A stretch of 45,512 nt of DNA from Komagataeibacter xylinus (GTDB lineage: Bacteria; Pseudomonadota; Alphaproteobacteria; Acetobacterales; Acetobacteraceae): positions 1 through 45,512 of the forward strand of contig NZ_QQBI01000026.1 of assembly GCF_004302915.1 (NCBI RefSeq). Reading direction: 5' to 3'. The position numbers were made by a program, and so were the translations under genes. Below the pieces are notes generated by a model. It had not been told where the DNA came from and made no database searches. It saw nothing but the letters and a program-made list of their open reading frames with translations. Of this stretch, positions 36,169 to 44,076 are shown piece after piece; position 1 is the first letter of the stretch, and each line of letters begins with the position of its first letter.

Positions 36169-37116
36169 ATGCAGCACTCATTCCCCTCCCTTCCCCGCCG
36201 GTCCGCGCGCGTGCTGGCCGTGCTGGGCGTTGCCACCTGCGCCCTGCTGGGCAGCGCGCACGCACAGGTCACCACCAGCAGGAGCGCGCTGGATGCCCTT
36301 GGCGCGCCCAAAAAACGCCCTGCCATGCTGCCCGATGGCGGCAGCATGAGCCTGTCGGGCGCCACCACGCCTGATGCGCCGGACAGTGCGACAAGCGCGC
36401 CGCCAGCAGCCCAGGTGCCTCCCACGCCCACTTCCCGCCCCCGCAACGCTGCCACCACCCCGCCACCTGCCACCCGCCACGTAGCGACCCCGGCACCGCA
36501 GCCAGCCAGCCCCGCGGCAGCAGCGCCGACCGCAACAGCCCCGGCCAGCACGCACGCTCCAGCCGCAGCACCCATGCCAAGCAGCAGCACCAACACCGTG
36601 GCCCCCGCCGCCGCCATTGCCGCCCTGCCGCCCGTAGCCGTCAGGCCCCCCGATAACCCGGTGCTGCACCCGCCCGAGACACATGTGCCGCTGCACCCCT
36701 TCACGCCCCCGCCCGAGGTCAAGCCCGACCCGCAGGCACGCGGCCGGGCGGAAAAGGTGACGGGTGGCACGCGCCTGCACTTCAACATCCAGTCAGCCGA
36801 CATGAATCCGCGCATGATCGCGGCCCTGCAAACATTTGCCACACTCATGCAGAAGCTGCCTGACCAGCACATCAACATCGTGGCCTATGGCGAAGGCCGC
36901 CCCGATGATCCCTCAACGCCACGGCGGGTTGCCTTGAGCCGCGGGCTTGCCGTGCGTTCGGTCCTGATCCATGCGGGCGTGGCCCCCACCCGCATCTATG
37001 TGCGCGCCATCGGACTGCCTGATGAAAACGCCCAGGGCGCGGGTGCGGATTGTGTTGACGTGACCCGTTCCGGTGTGGTGGCCTCAACCACCCAAACCGA
37101 GCCACCGGCGCATTAA
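36169..37116 (+). CDS. Secreted OmpA-like protein with Pro/Ala-rich linker
   Basis: 315 residues. The signal peptide (RRSARVLAVLGVATCALLGSAHA) is followed by a very long Ala/Pro/Thr-rich linker (about residues 45-185). A C-terminal OmpA-like domain (about 195-305) carries LHFNIQSADMNPRMIAAL, INIVAYGEGRPD and RRVALSRGLAVRSVLIHAGVAPTRIYVRAIG. The domain should bind peptidoglycan. It stands 12 bp before the MotA-like gene, with the same direction as the MotB-like gene, so the three likely form one operon and complex. Confidence 0.75.
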   Translation: MQHSFPSLPRRSARVLAVLGVATCALLGSAHAQVTTSRSALDALGAPKKRPAMLPDGGSMSLSGATTPDAPDSATSAPPAAQVPPTPTSRPRNAATTPPPATRHVATPAPQPASPAAAAPTATAPASTHAPAAAPMPSSSTNTVAPAAAIAALPPVAVRPPDNPVLHPPETHVPLHPFTPPPEVKPDPQARGRAEKVTGGTRLHFNIQSADMNPRMIAALQTFATLMQKLPDQHINIVAYGEGRPDDPSTPRRVALSRGLAVRSVLIHAGVAPTRIYVRAIGLPDENAQGAGADCVDVTRSGVVASTTQTEPPAH

Positions 37117-37128
37117 GGAAACCACTGC

Positions 37129-38175
37129 GTGACACGACCGACGACCTACCTTTTACGGGTTCTTGTGTTTCTTCTGGCTGTCGGGGTTGTCGCAGCCCTG
37201 CTTTCCCCCACCCTCTATCAGGCGTTCTGCAACAATCCCTATCTTGATGGCCTGATCATCGGCATCCTCGTGCTCGGCGTGGCGTGGAACATCATCATGA
37301 TCCTGCGCCTCATCCCCGAGGTGCGCTGGGTCAACATCCTGCGCCACCCGCGTGAGGGGCTGACCACGCCGCCGCCCCCGCGCCTGCTCGCCCCCATGGC
37401 CTCGATGCTGGCCACGCATGACAAGGGCCGCAGGCTCACGCTGTCCGCCCCGGTCATGCAGTCGCTGCTCGACAGCCTCTCCGCCCGCCTTGACGAGGGG
37501 CGCGAGCTTTCGCGCTACCTCACCGGGCTGCTCATCTTCCTCGGCCTGCTCGGCACGTTCTATGGCCTGCTGCTGACCGTGGGCTCCATTGCCGATGTGA
37601 TTGGCAACATGTCGGTGGGCAATGGCGACACCAACGCCATGTTCGACCAGCTCAAGACCGGGCTGGCAGGCCCGCTGCATGGCATGGGCACCGCGTTCTC
37701 GGGCTCGATGTTCGGCCTGGCAGGCGCCCTTGTGCTGGGCTTCCTGGACCTCACGGCAGGCCAGGCCCAGACCCGCTTCTTCAACGAACTTGAGGAATGG
37801 CTGGCTACCATCACCCGCCTCTCGGCAGGCGGGCTGCAGGTTGGCGGCAATGATGCCAGCGTGCCCGCCTATGTGCAGGCGCTGCTCGAGCACACCGCCG
37901 AGAACATGGAAAAGCTGCAGGCCCTCATGGCCCGCAGCGAGGAGACGCGTGCGCAGGAGCAGCGCCTGCTGACCGCGCTGAACGACCGCCTGGCCCAGCT
38001 GGCTGACAACCGGGGCGAGGACCACCTGCAGGGCATCGAATCCCTGCTGGCCCGCCTTGTGCAGGAATCGGCGGCAGGCCGCGAGCAGATGGCAGCCGAC
38101 ATCCGCAACGACCTGCGCCTGCTTGCGCGCACCATTGCCGCGAGCACGCCCGGAACGGGCCACTCCGCTTCCTGA
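37129..38175 (+). CDS. MotA/TolQ/ExbB-like proton channel protein
   Basis: 348 residues from a GTG with AAGGAA upstream. Four membrane segments are visible: about 8-27, 39-60, 130-155 (LTGLLIFLGLLGTFYGLLLTVGSI) and 184-208 (GMGTAFSGSMFGLAGALVLGFLDL). The last two carry the MotA/ExbB pore signature. The C-terminal 120 residues (240-348) are cytoplasmic, helical and Gln/Glu/Arg-rich, longer than in TolQ. Together with the next gene it should use ion flow to do work at the envelope. No flagellar gene is present in this window. Confidence 0.8.
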   Translation: MTRPTTYLLRVLVFLLAVGVVAALLSPTLYQAFCNNPYLDGLIIGILVLGVAWNIIMILRLIPEVRWVNILRHPREGLTTPPPPRLLAPMASMLATHDKGRRLTLSAPVMQSLLDSLSARLDEGRELSRYLTGLLIFLGLLGTFYGLLLTVGSIADVIGNMSVGNGDTNAMFDQLKTGLAGPLHGMGTAFSGSMFGLAGALVLGFLDLTAGQAQTRFFNELEEWLATITRLSAGGLQVGGNDASVPAYVQALLEHTAENMEKLQALMARSEETRAQEQRLLTALNDRLAQLADNRGEDHLQGIESLLARLVQESAAGREQMAADIRNDLRLLARTIAASTPGTGHSAS

Positions 38176-38201
38176 CCGCAGATCAAGGCAAGGTTTATTT
38201 C

Positions 38202-39152
38202 ATGGCGCGCCGTTCCCGTCGCTCGATCCGTTCCGAACTGAATGCCTGGCCAGGCTATGTTGATGCGCTGTCAACACTGCTCATGGTCATCATCTTCGTG
38301 CTGCTGGTGTTTGTTCTGGGGCAGGCTTTCCTGTCCGTAACCCTGAACAAGCGCCAGCAGGCCCTTGACCAGCTCGAGCACGAGGTGGCCCGCCTGGCCC
38401 AGATGCTCTCGCTCGAGCACAGCCACACCACAGCGCTGCAGACCGAGATCGCCACCCTGCACAAGGAGCACGAGGCGGACGTGGCCACCGCCACCTCGCT
38501 CAACGCCCAGCTCAACCAGCAGACCAGCGAGCGCGATACCGCCCAGAGCCACGCCTCTGCCCTTGATGCGCAGCTGGCGCAGCTCAGCGCCGTCAGCGCC
38601 GCACTCGAGGTGAGCGAACAGGCCGTGCAGGAGCGCGACCACAAGATCGACAACCTTGGCATGCAGCTCAACGTGGCGCTGGCGCGCAAGGTGGAGCAGC
38701 TGCAGCAGTACCGCTCGGAATTCTTTGGGCGCCTGCGCAGCGTGATGCAGGACCACAAGGGCGTGCAGATCGTGGGCGACCGCTTCGTGTTCCAAAGCGA
38801 GGTGCTGTTCCCCGTCGGCAGTGCCGACCTCTCGCCCGAGGGCGTGGAGCAGATCAAGATCCTGGCCAAAACGCTGCGGCAGGTCGCCGCCCAGATTCCA
38901 CCCGATGTGCCGTGGATCCTGCGCGTGGATGGCCATGCCGACCGGCTGCCCATCCACACCGCCTTCCCCAGCAACTGGGAGCTGTCATCCGAGCGCGCCA
39001 TTACGGTGGTCAAGCTGCTGATTGCCGAGGGCATCAACCCGCACCATCTGGCCGCGACCGGCTTTTCGGACTACCAGCCGCTCGATAACGGCACCACGGC
39101 AGAGGCCTATGCCCGCAACCGCCGCATCGAGTTCCGCCTGACGGACCGCTGA
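38202..39152 (+). CDS. MotB/OmpA-like stator-type protein
   Basis: 316 residues. A basic cytoplasmic N-terminus (MARRSRRSIR), then one membrane segment beginning PGYVDALSTLLMVIIFVLLV. Asp21 takes the place of the proton-carrying Asp of MotB/ExbD/TolR. A Gln-rich coiled coil spans about residues 50-175, and a C-terminal OmpA domain is FPVGSADLSPEG...VDGHADRLPIH...LSSERAITVVKLLIAEGINPHHLAATGFSDYQPL...RNRRIEFRLTD, which binds peptidoglycan. The long coiled coil is not found in TolR or classical MotB. It is 26 bp downstream of the MotA-like gene. Confidence 0.82.
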   Translation: MARRSRRSIRSELNAWPGYVDALSTLLMVIIFVLLVFVLGQAFLSVTLNKRQQALDQLEHEVARLAQMLSLEHSHTTALQTEIATLHKEHEADVATATSLNAQLNQQTSERDTAQSHASALDAQLAQLSAVSAALEVSEQAVQERDHKIDNLGMQLNVALARKVEQLQQYRSEFFGRLRSVMQDHKGVQIVGDRFVFQSEVLFPVGSADLSPEGVEQIKILAKTLRQVAAQIPPDVPWILRVDGHADRLPIHTAFPSNWELSSERAITVVKLLIAEGINPHHLAATGFSDYQPLDNGTTAEAYARNRRIEFRLTDR

Positions 39153-39170
39153 TAGGCAAGGATCAGGATC

Positions 39171-39250
39171 AAACGTTTTTGGGTGCCGCCTTTTTTCAAA
39201 AAGGCGGCATTCTTCGAAGCTTTTTGAAAAAAGCTTCACCAAAAACTTTT
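39171..39250. repeat. Dispersed two-hairpin repeat, copy I (complete, best preserved)
   Basis: The left end AAACGTTTTTGGG (one mismatch), GC-arm GCCGCCTTTTTTC...AAAGGCGGC, AT-arm GAAGCTTTTTG...AAAAGCTTC and right terminal repeat CCAAAAACTTTT. It is placed between the MotB-like gene and the convergent TPR gene, 19 bp from each. Confidence 0.9.
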
Positions 39251-39268
39251 ATCGTTTAATGAGATTTT

Positions 39269-39946
39269 TCAGGTGGGCTGGCCAAAGGCCTTCAGGCGCA
39301 ACTGCTCGGTCTGGTGGGCGGCATCGGGAATGGTGGGCTCAAGCTGCACCACATGCTGCCATGCTTTCCACGCGGCCTGCCAGTCGCCGCGCTGCTCTTC
39401 CGTCTCCTGCAGGATCTTCCAGGCCATGACATCGCGCCCGTCATGATGCAGCGCCACGCCAAGGTCGGCCACCGCGCCATCGGGGTTGGCAGCGGCCAGG
39501 CGGGCCTGCGCGCGGTTGCGCCACAGCACCTCAACATCGGGCTGGAGCAGCAGGGCATCATCCATGTCCTGCTCGGCATCGAGCGGGCGCTGGGCGTCAA
39601 GGTCGTCCTGCGCGCGGCGCACAAGCAACGTGGTGGTGGGGGCCAGATCCTTCAGGCGCAACTGCTCGATGCGCCCGAGCAGGTCGCGCGCGCCGCGCGC
39701 GGTGGCCGCATGGGCCAGTTCCGTCTCGAGGCTGTCGAGCGATGGCTCGGCCGGTGTGCTGCCCTGCGCCCTGGCGGGAGGACCTGCGTGCCGGTCAAGC
39801 CCGTGGGCCGAAGCATCTGCCGCATGGGCCTGCAGGGGCAACAGGCTGGCTGCAAGCATGAGTACGCACGCAAATCCACGCACACAGGTTACTGAAAACC
39901 TGCCTGCGCGGCTTTGCGGCTGTTCAAAGATGAACCGGACGGTCAA
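39269..39946 (-). CDS. Exported TPR-like protein
   Basis: 225 residues from a TTG; a later ATG at 39859 would remove most of the signal peptide. The signal peptide is FACVLMLAASLLPLQAHA. The mature part has helical repeats (LLGRIEQLRLKDLAP, then AEQDMDDALLLQPDVEVLWRNRAQARLAAANPDGAVADLGVALHHDGRD) with TPR spacing, so it is probably a periplasmic scaffold. It follows rpmJ on the same strand by 13 bp. Confidence 0.65.
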   Translation of the reverse strand: MTVRFIFEQPQSRAGRFSVTCVRGFACVLMLAASLLPLQAHAADASAHGLDRHAGPPARAQGSTPAEPSLDSLETELAHAATARGARDLLGRIEQLRLKDLAPTTTLLVRRAQDDLDAQRPLDAEQDMDDALLLQPDVEVLWRNRAQARLAAANPDGAVADLGVALHHDGRDVMAWKILQETEEQRGDWQAAWKAWQHVVQLEPTIPDAAHQTEQLRLKAFGQPT

Positions 39947-39959
39947 GGCCGCCTGGCAA

Positions 39960-40085
39960 TCAGCCCTGACGGGCCTTCATGCGCGGGTTCTTCTTGTTGA
40001 TGACGTAGACCTTGCCACGGCGACGGACCACACGGCAGTCCTTGTCCCGAACCTTGGCCGATTTCAGGCTGTTTCTGATTTTCAT
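39960..40085 (-). CDS. rpmJ: Ribosomal protein bL36
   Basis: 41 residues starting [20 protein letters not shown] and ending [11 protein letters not shown]. It is the longer, alphaproteobacterial-type L36 without the full zinc-binding Cys set (only one Cys). Small size explains why it can be missed. It is read toward the TPR gene. Confidence 0.9.
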   Translation of the reverse strand: MKIRNSLKSAKVRDKDCRVVRRRGKVYVINKKNPRMKARQG

Positions 40086-40183
40086 GATCCGACCCTCGAC
40101 TAGCGGCGATGTGCCGCAAAAGAGGCGCCCGAATACCCTTACCTGCGCCCGGAGTCAACTCCAGCGGCGGATTCTGGCGCCAT

Positions 40184-41119
40184 TTACAGCAGGGAATTCG
40201 CCTGCGGGATCGAATCTGGCACAAAAAGCGGGGCAATGGCGTGGAAATCCGCCATGCGGGGCGAGCGCGGCCGCCAGGCCAGCCCGATCGTGCGCCAGGC
40301 CTGCGCGCCGCTTACGGGGCGCACGGTCAGGCGGGTCCAGTCCATCAGCGGCGATTCGACCGCCAGTTGCGGCAGCAGGGCCAGCCCCATGCCCGCGGCC
40401 ACCATTTCCACCAGGGTGAACAGCGAGGTGACGGCGCACTGTGTCTCGTCCTCCGGGCGCGACCACTCCCCCGCCTGGCGGCACATGGCCAGCGTCTGCT
40501 CGCGCAGGAAGTGCCCGTCCTCGAGCAGGATCATGCGCTCATGCGCAAGGTCGGGCACCGGCACCACGTCAAGGCGGGCAAACGGGTGTGCGCGCGGCAT
40601 GACCAGCATGAAGGGGTCGCGCCACAGCGGCAGGGTCTCGCTATCGGCGCAGTCGCACGGCATGGCCAGCAGCACGAGGTCAAGTCGCCCCCGCGCCAGT
40701 TTTTCCATCACGTTATGGGTCAGGTCCTCGCTCAGCGACAGGCGCAGGCGGGGGTACTGGCCCGGCAGGCGGGCCACGAGGGTGGGCATGACAAACGGCC
40801 CGATGGTGGGAATGACGCCCAGCCGCAAAAGCCCGCTCATCGGCTCGCGCGAGGCCACGGCCATGTCGAGCACGCCCTGCAGGGCCTCGAGCGCGTGGCG
40901 GGCCTGGCACACCACCCTGTCCCCCAGGGGGGTGAACACGACTTTCTTGCCCACCTCACGGTCGAGCAGCTGCACATCCATCTGGCGCTCAAGGGCCAGA
41001 ATACCGGCGGAAAGCGTGGACTGGGTTACGGCGCAGGCCTTGGCCGCGCGGCCAAAATGACGCAGTTCGGCCAACGAGACCAGATAACGGAGCTGCTGGG
41101 CGGAAGGCATCGGAAGCAT
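40184..41119 (-). CDS. oxyR: OxyR-type LysR regulator with Cys-to-Phe change
   Basis: 311 residues (a second start at Met4 is also possible). The LysR HTH is LRYLVSLAELRHFGRAAKACAVTQSTLSAGILALERQMDVQL; the C-terminal effector domain ends ...MADFHAIAPLF. In OxyR the redox loop reads GHCLRDQAMGFC. Here it reads GHFLREQTLAMC: the peroxidatic Cys is Phe204 (codon complementary to 40508-40510), while the resolving Cys213 remains. The protein is divergent from ahpC-ahpD, which OxyR classically controls, so it is likely the local regulator but may sense differently. The name oxyR reflects overall similarity and context, not proven peroxide sensing. Confidence 0.85.
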   Translation of the reverse strand: MLPMPSAQQLRYLVSLAELRHFGRAAKACAVTQSTLSAGILALERQMDVQLLDREVGKKVVFTPLGDRVVCQARHALEALQGVLDMAVASREPMSGLLRLGVIPTIGPFVMPTLVARLPGQYPRLRLSLSEDLTHNVMEKLARGRLDLVLLAMPCDCADSETLPLWRDPFMLVMPRAHPFARLDVVPVPDLAHERMILLEDGHFLREQTLAMCRQAGEWSRPEDETQCAVTSLFTLVEMVAAGMGLALLPQLAVESPLMDWTRLTVRPVSGAQAWRTIGLAWRPRSPRMADFHAIAPLFVPDSIPQANSLL

Positions 41120-41246
41120 CGATAATGCCGATCAATATACGTATGAATTATTCACTGGCATGATAGCAGCATCCCCGTCATAGATACAGTTGCCGGGTTG
41201 TGATAACGCCCCGTTTCATATTTTAACCCAAACAGGAGATTTCCTG
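41120..41246. promoter_or_regulatory. Divergent oxyR-ahpC promoter region
   Basis: 127 bp between the two divergent starts. AT-rich around 41131-41152 (ATCAATATACGTATGAATTA). Inverted ATGCC (41125-41129) and GGCAT (41157-41161) flank this core. No match to the classical OxyR consensus is obvious. Just before ahpC, CAGGA-gatt-TCCTG (41233-41246) folds over the ribosome binding site. Confidence 0.5.
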
Positions 41247-41789
41247 ATGCTGACAGTCGGTGACAAGTTTCCCGCCTTCAACCTGACCGCCGTTCCCGGT
41301 GGGCCCGAAGGGCTCAAGGGCGAGTTCGTGCAGATCACGGACGCATGCAACGAAGGCAAGTGGAAGGTCGTGTTCTTCTGGCCGCTCGACTTCACCTTTG
41401 TCTGCCCGACCGAGATCGTGGCCTTCGGCAAGCTCAACGGCGAGTTCAAGGACCGTGACGCCGTGGTGTACGGCGTGTCGATCGACAGCGCCTTCGTGCA
41501 CCTGAACTGGCGCCTGAACCACGAGGACCTCAAGAACCTCGAGATCCCGATGCTGGCCGACATCAAGCGCGAGCTGATCGAAAGCTGCGGCGTGATGGCC
41601 CAGCAGGCAGGCGCCGCGCTGCGCGCCACCTTCATTGTCGACCCCGAGGGCATCATCCGCCATGTCAGCGTCAATGACCTGTCGGTTGGCCGCAACCCGC
41701 AGGAGGTGCTGCGCATCCTCGACGGGCTGCAGAGCGACGAGCTGTGCCCGTGCAACTGGAACAAGGGCGACGCCTTCATCAAGGCCTGA
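41247..41789 (+). CDS. ahpC: Alkyl hydroperoxide reductase AhpC
   Basis: 180 residues, peroxiredoxin fold. Peroxidatic Cys53 is in FTFVCPTEIVAF; the C-terminal pair Cys167/Cys169 is in LCPCNWNKG. That CPC arrangement matches AhpC proteins reduced by AhpD (as in mycobacteria) rather than by AhpF. The ATG at 41247 has AGGAGA upstream within a small hairpin. The gene is followed by ahpD after 154 bp, and divergent from the OxyR-type gene. Confidence 0.95.
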   Translation: MLTVGDKFPAFNLTAVPGGPEGLKGEFVQITDACNEGKWKVVFFWPLDFTFVCPTEIVAFGKLNGEFKDRDAVVYGVSIDSAFVHLNWRLNHEDLKNLEIPMLADIKRELIESCGVMAQQAGAALRATFIVDPEGIIRHVSVNDLSVGRNPQEVLRILDGLQSDELCPCNWNKGDAFIKA

Positions 41790-41943
41790 TCCCTTTCCAG
41801 TCCGGGTTTCCGCGCGGGTCATGGCCCGCGCGGCAGCCCGCGCCGCCTGCCCCGACCCCTGCCGCGCCCAGATGCTGCACACAGGGGTGGGGACAGGCGG
41901 GGCCATGCCCCCTCATATCCCCTGACATCCATGGAGAAAGCCC

Positions 41944-42471
41944 GTGTCGATCGACTCCATCAAGGCCGCGCTGCCCGACTACGCCAAGGACCTCAAGCTC
42001 AACCTCGGCTCGCTGGCCAATGACATAACGCTTACGCCCCAGCAGCTTGGCGGCACGTTTGTCGCCTCCGCCATCGCCACGCGCAACACGGCGCTGACCC
42101 ATGCGCTCGTGGCCGAGTATGGCTCCAAGCTCACCCCCGAGGCGCTGGAAGCCGCCCGGGCGGCGGCGGCCATCATGGGCATGAACAATGTCTATTATCG
42201 CTTCGTGCACCTTGTGGGGGGCGACTATGCCAAGATGCCTGCGCGCCTGCGCATGAACATCATTGCGCGGCCCGGCGTGGAGAAGGCCGATTTCGAGCTG
42301 TGGTCCATGGCGGTCTCGGCCATCAATGGCTGCGGCATGTGCATGGAAAGCCATGAGCAGCAACTCCGCGCGGCGGGCATGAGCACCGAGCAGATCCAGA
42401 CCGCCGTGCGCATTGCCGCAACCGTGAGCGGCCTGGCCGTTGTGCTTGAAGGCGTGGAAATTCCTGCCTGA
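41944..42471 (+). CDS. ahpD: Alkyl hydroperoxidase AhpD
   Basis: 175 residues from a GTG. The CxxC motif is [13 protein letters not shown] (Cys130, Cys133, His137), with the helical carboxymuconolactone-decarboxylase-like fold, and [10 protein letters not shown] carries the conserved Glu118. AhpD reduces the disulfide of AhpC (via dihydrolipoamide in characterised cases). Presence here explains the CPC tail of AhpC. Confidence 0.95.
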   Translation: MSIDSIKAALPDYAKDLKLNLGSLANDITLTPQQLGGTFVASAIATRNTALTHALVAEYGSKLTPEALEAARAAAAIMGMNNVYYRFVHLVGGDYAKMPARLRMNIIARPGVEKADFELWSMAVSAINGCGMCMESHEQQLRAAGMSTEQIQTAVRIAATVSGLAVVLEGVEIPA

Positions 42472-42490
42472 TTACTGGTCCGCTCCTGAA

Positions 42491-42526
42491 AAACGCCATA
42501 AATCGGAAGATCATGGCGTTTTTTTT
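42491..42526 (+). terminator. Terminator after ahpD
   Basis: A stem AAACGCCAT/ATGGCGTTT around a 13-nt loop with a T8 tail, 19 bp after the ahpD stop. Confidence 0.82.
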
Positions 42527-42609
42527 CGCCTGCCCTGTTGCCATGGCGGGGCCAGCCTGTTATTTGCCCTTTCACCGAATGGTTGCCACCCCACGGGGTT
42601 GCAGCGGAT

Positions 42610-42686
<77 letters not shown>

Positions 42687-42732
42687 CTTTATGGTGCCCT
42701 CCCAAAATCAAGACTGTCTCCATAAGAGATCA

Positions 42733-42776
42733 GGAAGAACATCGCCTTTTTTGAAAAAAGGCAGCGCCCGAAAACG
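42733..42776. repeat. Dispersed two-hairpin repeat, copy J (one arm only)
   Basis: Only a GC-arm (ATCGCCTTTTTTG...AAAAGGCAGCG) and a remnant right end CCCGAAAACG remain. Orientation matches copies B and G. It sits between tRNA-Asp and the convergent kinase gene, 9 bp past the latter's stop. Confidence 0.6.
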
Positions 42777-42784
42777 TCCGTTTT

Positions 42785-43606
42785 TTAGCCCACCCCGGCA
42801 TCATCAAGATACTGCGCCACCATGGGCCGGTATGTCGCGCCAAACAGGCGCAGGTGCACCAGCGCGATCCACAGCCGGTAAATGGCAAAACGCACCGCAT
42901 GGCCCGGCTCCAGCGGGCCCCCGGCCATGTAGAACGCTGCCGGCGGCTGCGAGAACACGCCCACGGTTGCCAGATCCACCTCCGCATGGCCGTAATAGCA
43001 GCACGGGTCGATCAGGCCGGTCACGCGCCGGTGCGCCACCAGCACGTTGCCACTCCACAGATCGCCATGCAGCAGGGCGGGCGCAGGTGTTGCGGGCAGC
43101 AGGTCGGGCAGGCGGCGCATGAGCTGTTCAAGGCGGCGGGCCACGTCAATGGGCACATGCGCCAGATGTACGCCCAGGCGCTGCGCGGCCCAGAATTCGG
43201 GCCAGCGATCGGCCCATGTGTTGCATACGCTGACCGCACCAAGGGCGTAATCCCCCGCCCAGCCATAGCGGATCATGCCACCTTCGGGGCGGGCTTCATG
43301 CATTTGTGCCAGCACGCGGCCCAGATCGCCCCAGCAGGTGGCCAGCGTGCCCTCCATGGGCCGGTATTCCATCACCAATGCATCCGCATCCACCGCCAGG
43401 ACAGCGGGCACCGGCGCACCACTGCCGCCAAGAGCGCGCAGCATGGCGGCCTCGGCCAGCGGGTCGGGGCCATTCTTGGCCACCACCGTGCGCCCGTCAT
43501 TAAGGTAGACCAGCAGGGTCTGGGCAATATCGCCGCCCTGAAGCGGATGCCAGTTCCACAGCCCTGAGCCCACCAGAGTGGCGGCATGGCGGGCGAGGCG
43601 GCTCAT
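42785..43606 (-). CDS. Fructosamine/ribulosamine 3-kinase-like protein
   Basis: 273 residues. It has the FN3K/APH-like kinase fold: TLLVYLNDGRTVVAKNGP (ATP Lys), LVMEYRPMEG, catalytic loop PALLHGDLWSGNVLV (HGDLWSGN) and metal Asp in GLIDPCCYYGHAEVDLA. Family members phosphorylate ketosamine adducts on proteins (fructosamine or ribulosamine), leading to their removal. The start at 43606 overlaps the preceding phosphatase stop by ATGA, so translation is coupled. It is last in the leftward pgl-rpiA-gntK-phosphatase operon. Confidence 0.9.
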   Translation of the reverse strand: MSRLARHAATLVGSGLWNWHPLQGGDIAQTLLVYLNDGRTVVAKNGPDPLAEAAMLRALGGSGAPVPAVLAVDADALVMEYRPMEGTLATCWGDLGRVLAQMHEARPEGGMIRYGWAGDYALGAVSVCNTWADRWPEFWAAQRLGVHLAHVPIDVARRLEQLMRRLPDLLPATPAPALLHGDLWSGNVLVAHRRVTGLIDPCCYYGHAEVDLATVGVFSQPPAAFYMAGGPLEPGHAVRFAIYRLWIALVHLRLFGATYRPMVAQYLDDAGVG

Positions 43607-44076
43607 GGCCGGGCCTGCAGCAGCCTGACCAGCGCCTGCGCCCCGGCGCTGACATCGCGCCATGTGGTCTCGAACCCGCTGGCATCGCCATAATACGGAT
43701 CGGCCACCGCCTCCCCCTGCCTGCCGGGCACATGGTCGAGCAGCAGGGACAGTTCGGCACGCGCCCCCTCCGGCCGCATGGCACGCAGATGCGCAAGGTT
43801 GGCGTGATCGAGGGCGATGATGTGGGTAAAGCGGGTAAAATCGGCGGGCCGGACCACGCGGGCACGGTAGCGGCCCATGTCAATGCCGTGCTGGAGCGCC
43901 ACGGCACGGGCCCTGCGGTCGGGTGGCGAGCCGGCATGCCAGTTGCCCGTACCCGCCGAATCGACCACCACCTCCAGCCCGGCCGCCTGCGCTGCCTGCC
44001 GCAACGCGGCCTCGGCCAGCGGCGAGCGGCAGATATTGCCCATGCACACGAACAGGACGGCAGGGCGGCTGGTCAT
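43603..44076 (-). CDS. Low-molecular-weight phosphatase (LMW-PTP family)
   Basis: 157 residues. The active-site loop is VCMGNICRSPLAE (C-x5-R) near residue 11, with the general acid Asp in DPYYGDASGFETTW. This matches the eukaryote-like LMW-PTP group. In bacteria such genes often sit beside fructosamine-kinase homologues; relatives are known to hydrolyse protein-bound ribulosamine 5-phosphate. The gene starts directly at the gluconokinase stop and overlaps the kinase gene by 4 bp. Confidence 0.92.
   Translation of the reverse strand: MTSRPAVLFVCMGNICRSPLAEAALRQAAQAAGLEVVVDSAGTGNWHAGSPPDRRARAVALQHGIDMGRYRARVVRPADFTRFTHIIALDHANLAHLRAMRPEGARAELSLLLDHVPGRQGEAVADPYYGDASGFETTWRDVSAGAQALVRLLQARP

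Noticed and set aside
36169-39152. Zorya-type anti-phage system
   Set aside because: ZorA/ZorB-like architecture is present but no ZorC, ZorD or nuclease gene follows; neighbours are housekeeping genes, so a defence call is not supported.
40109-41125. 338-codon frame antisense to the OxyR-type gene
   Set aside because: Shadow of the LysR gene with no plausible protein features.
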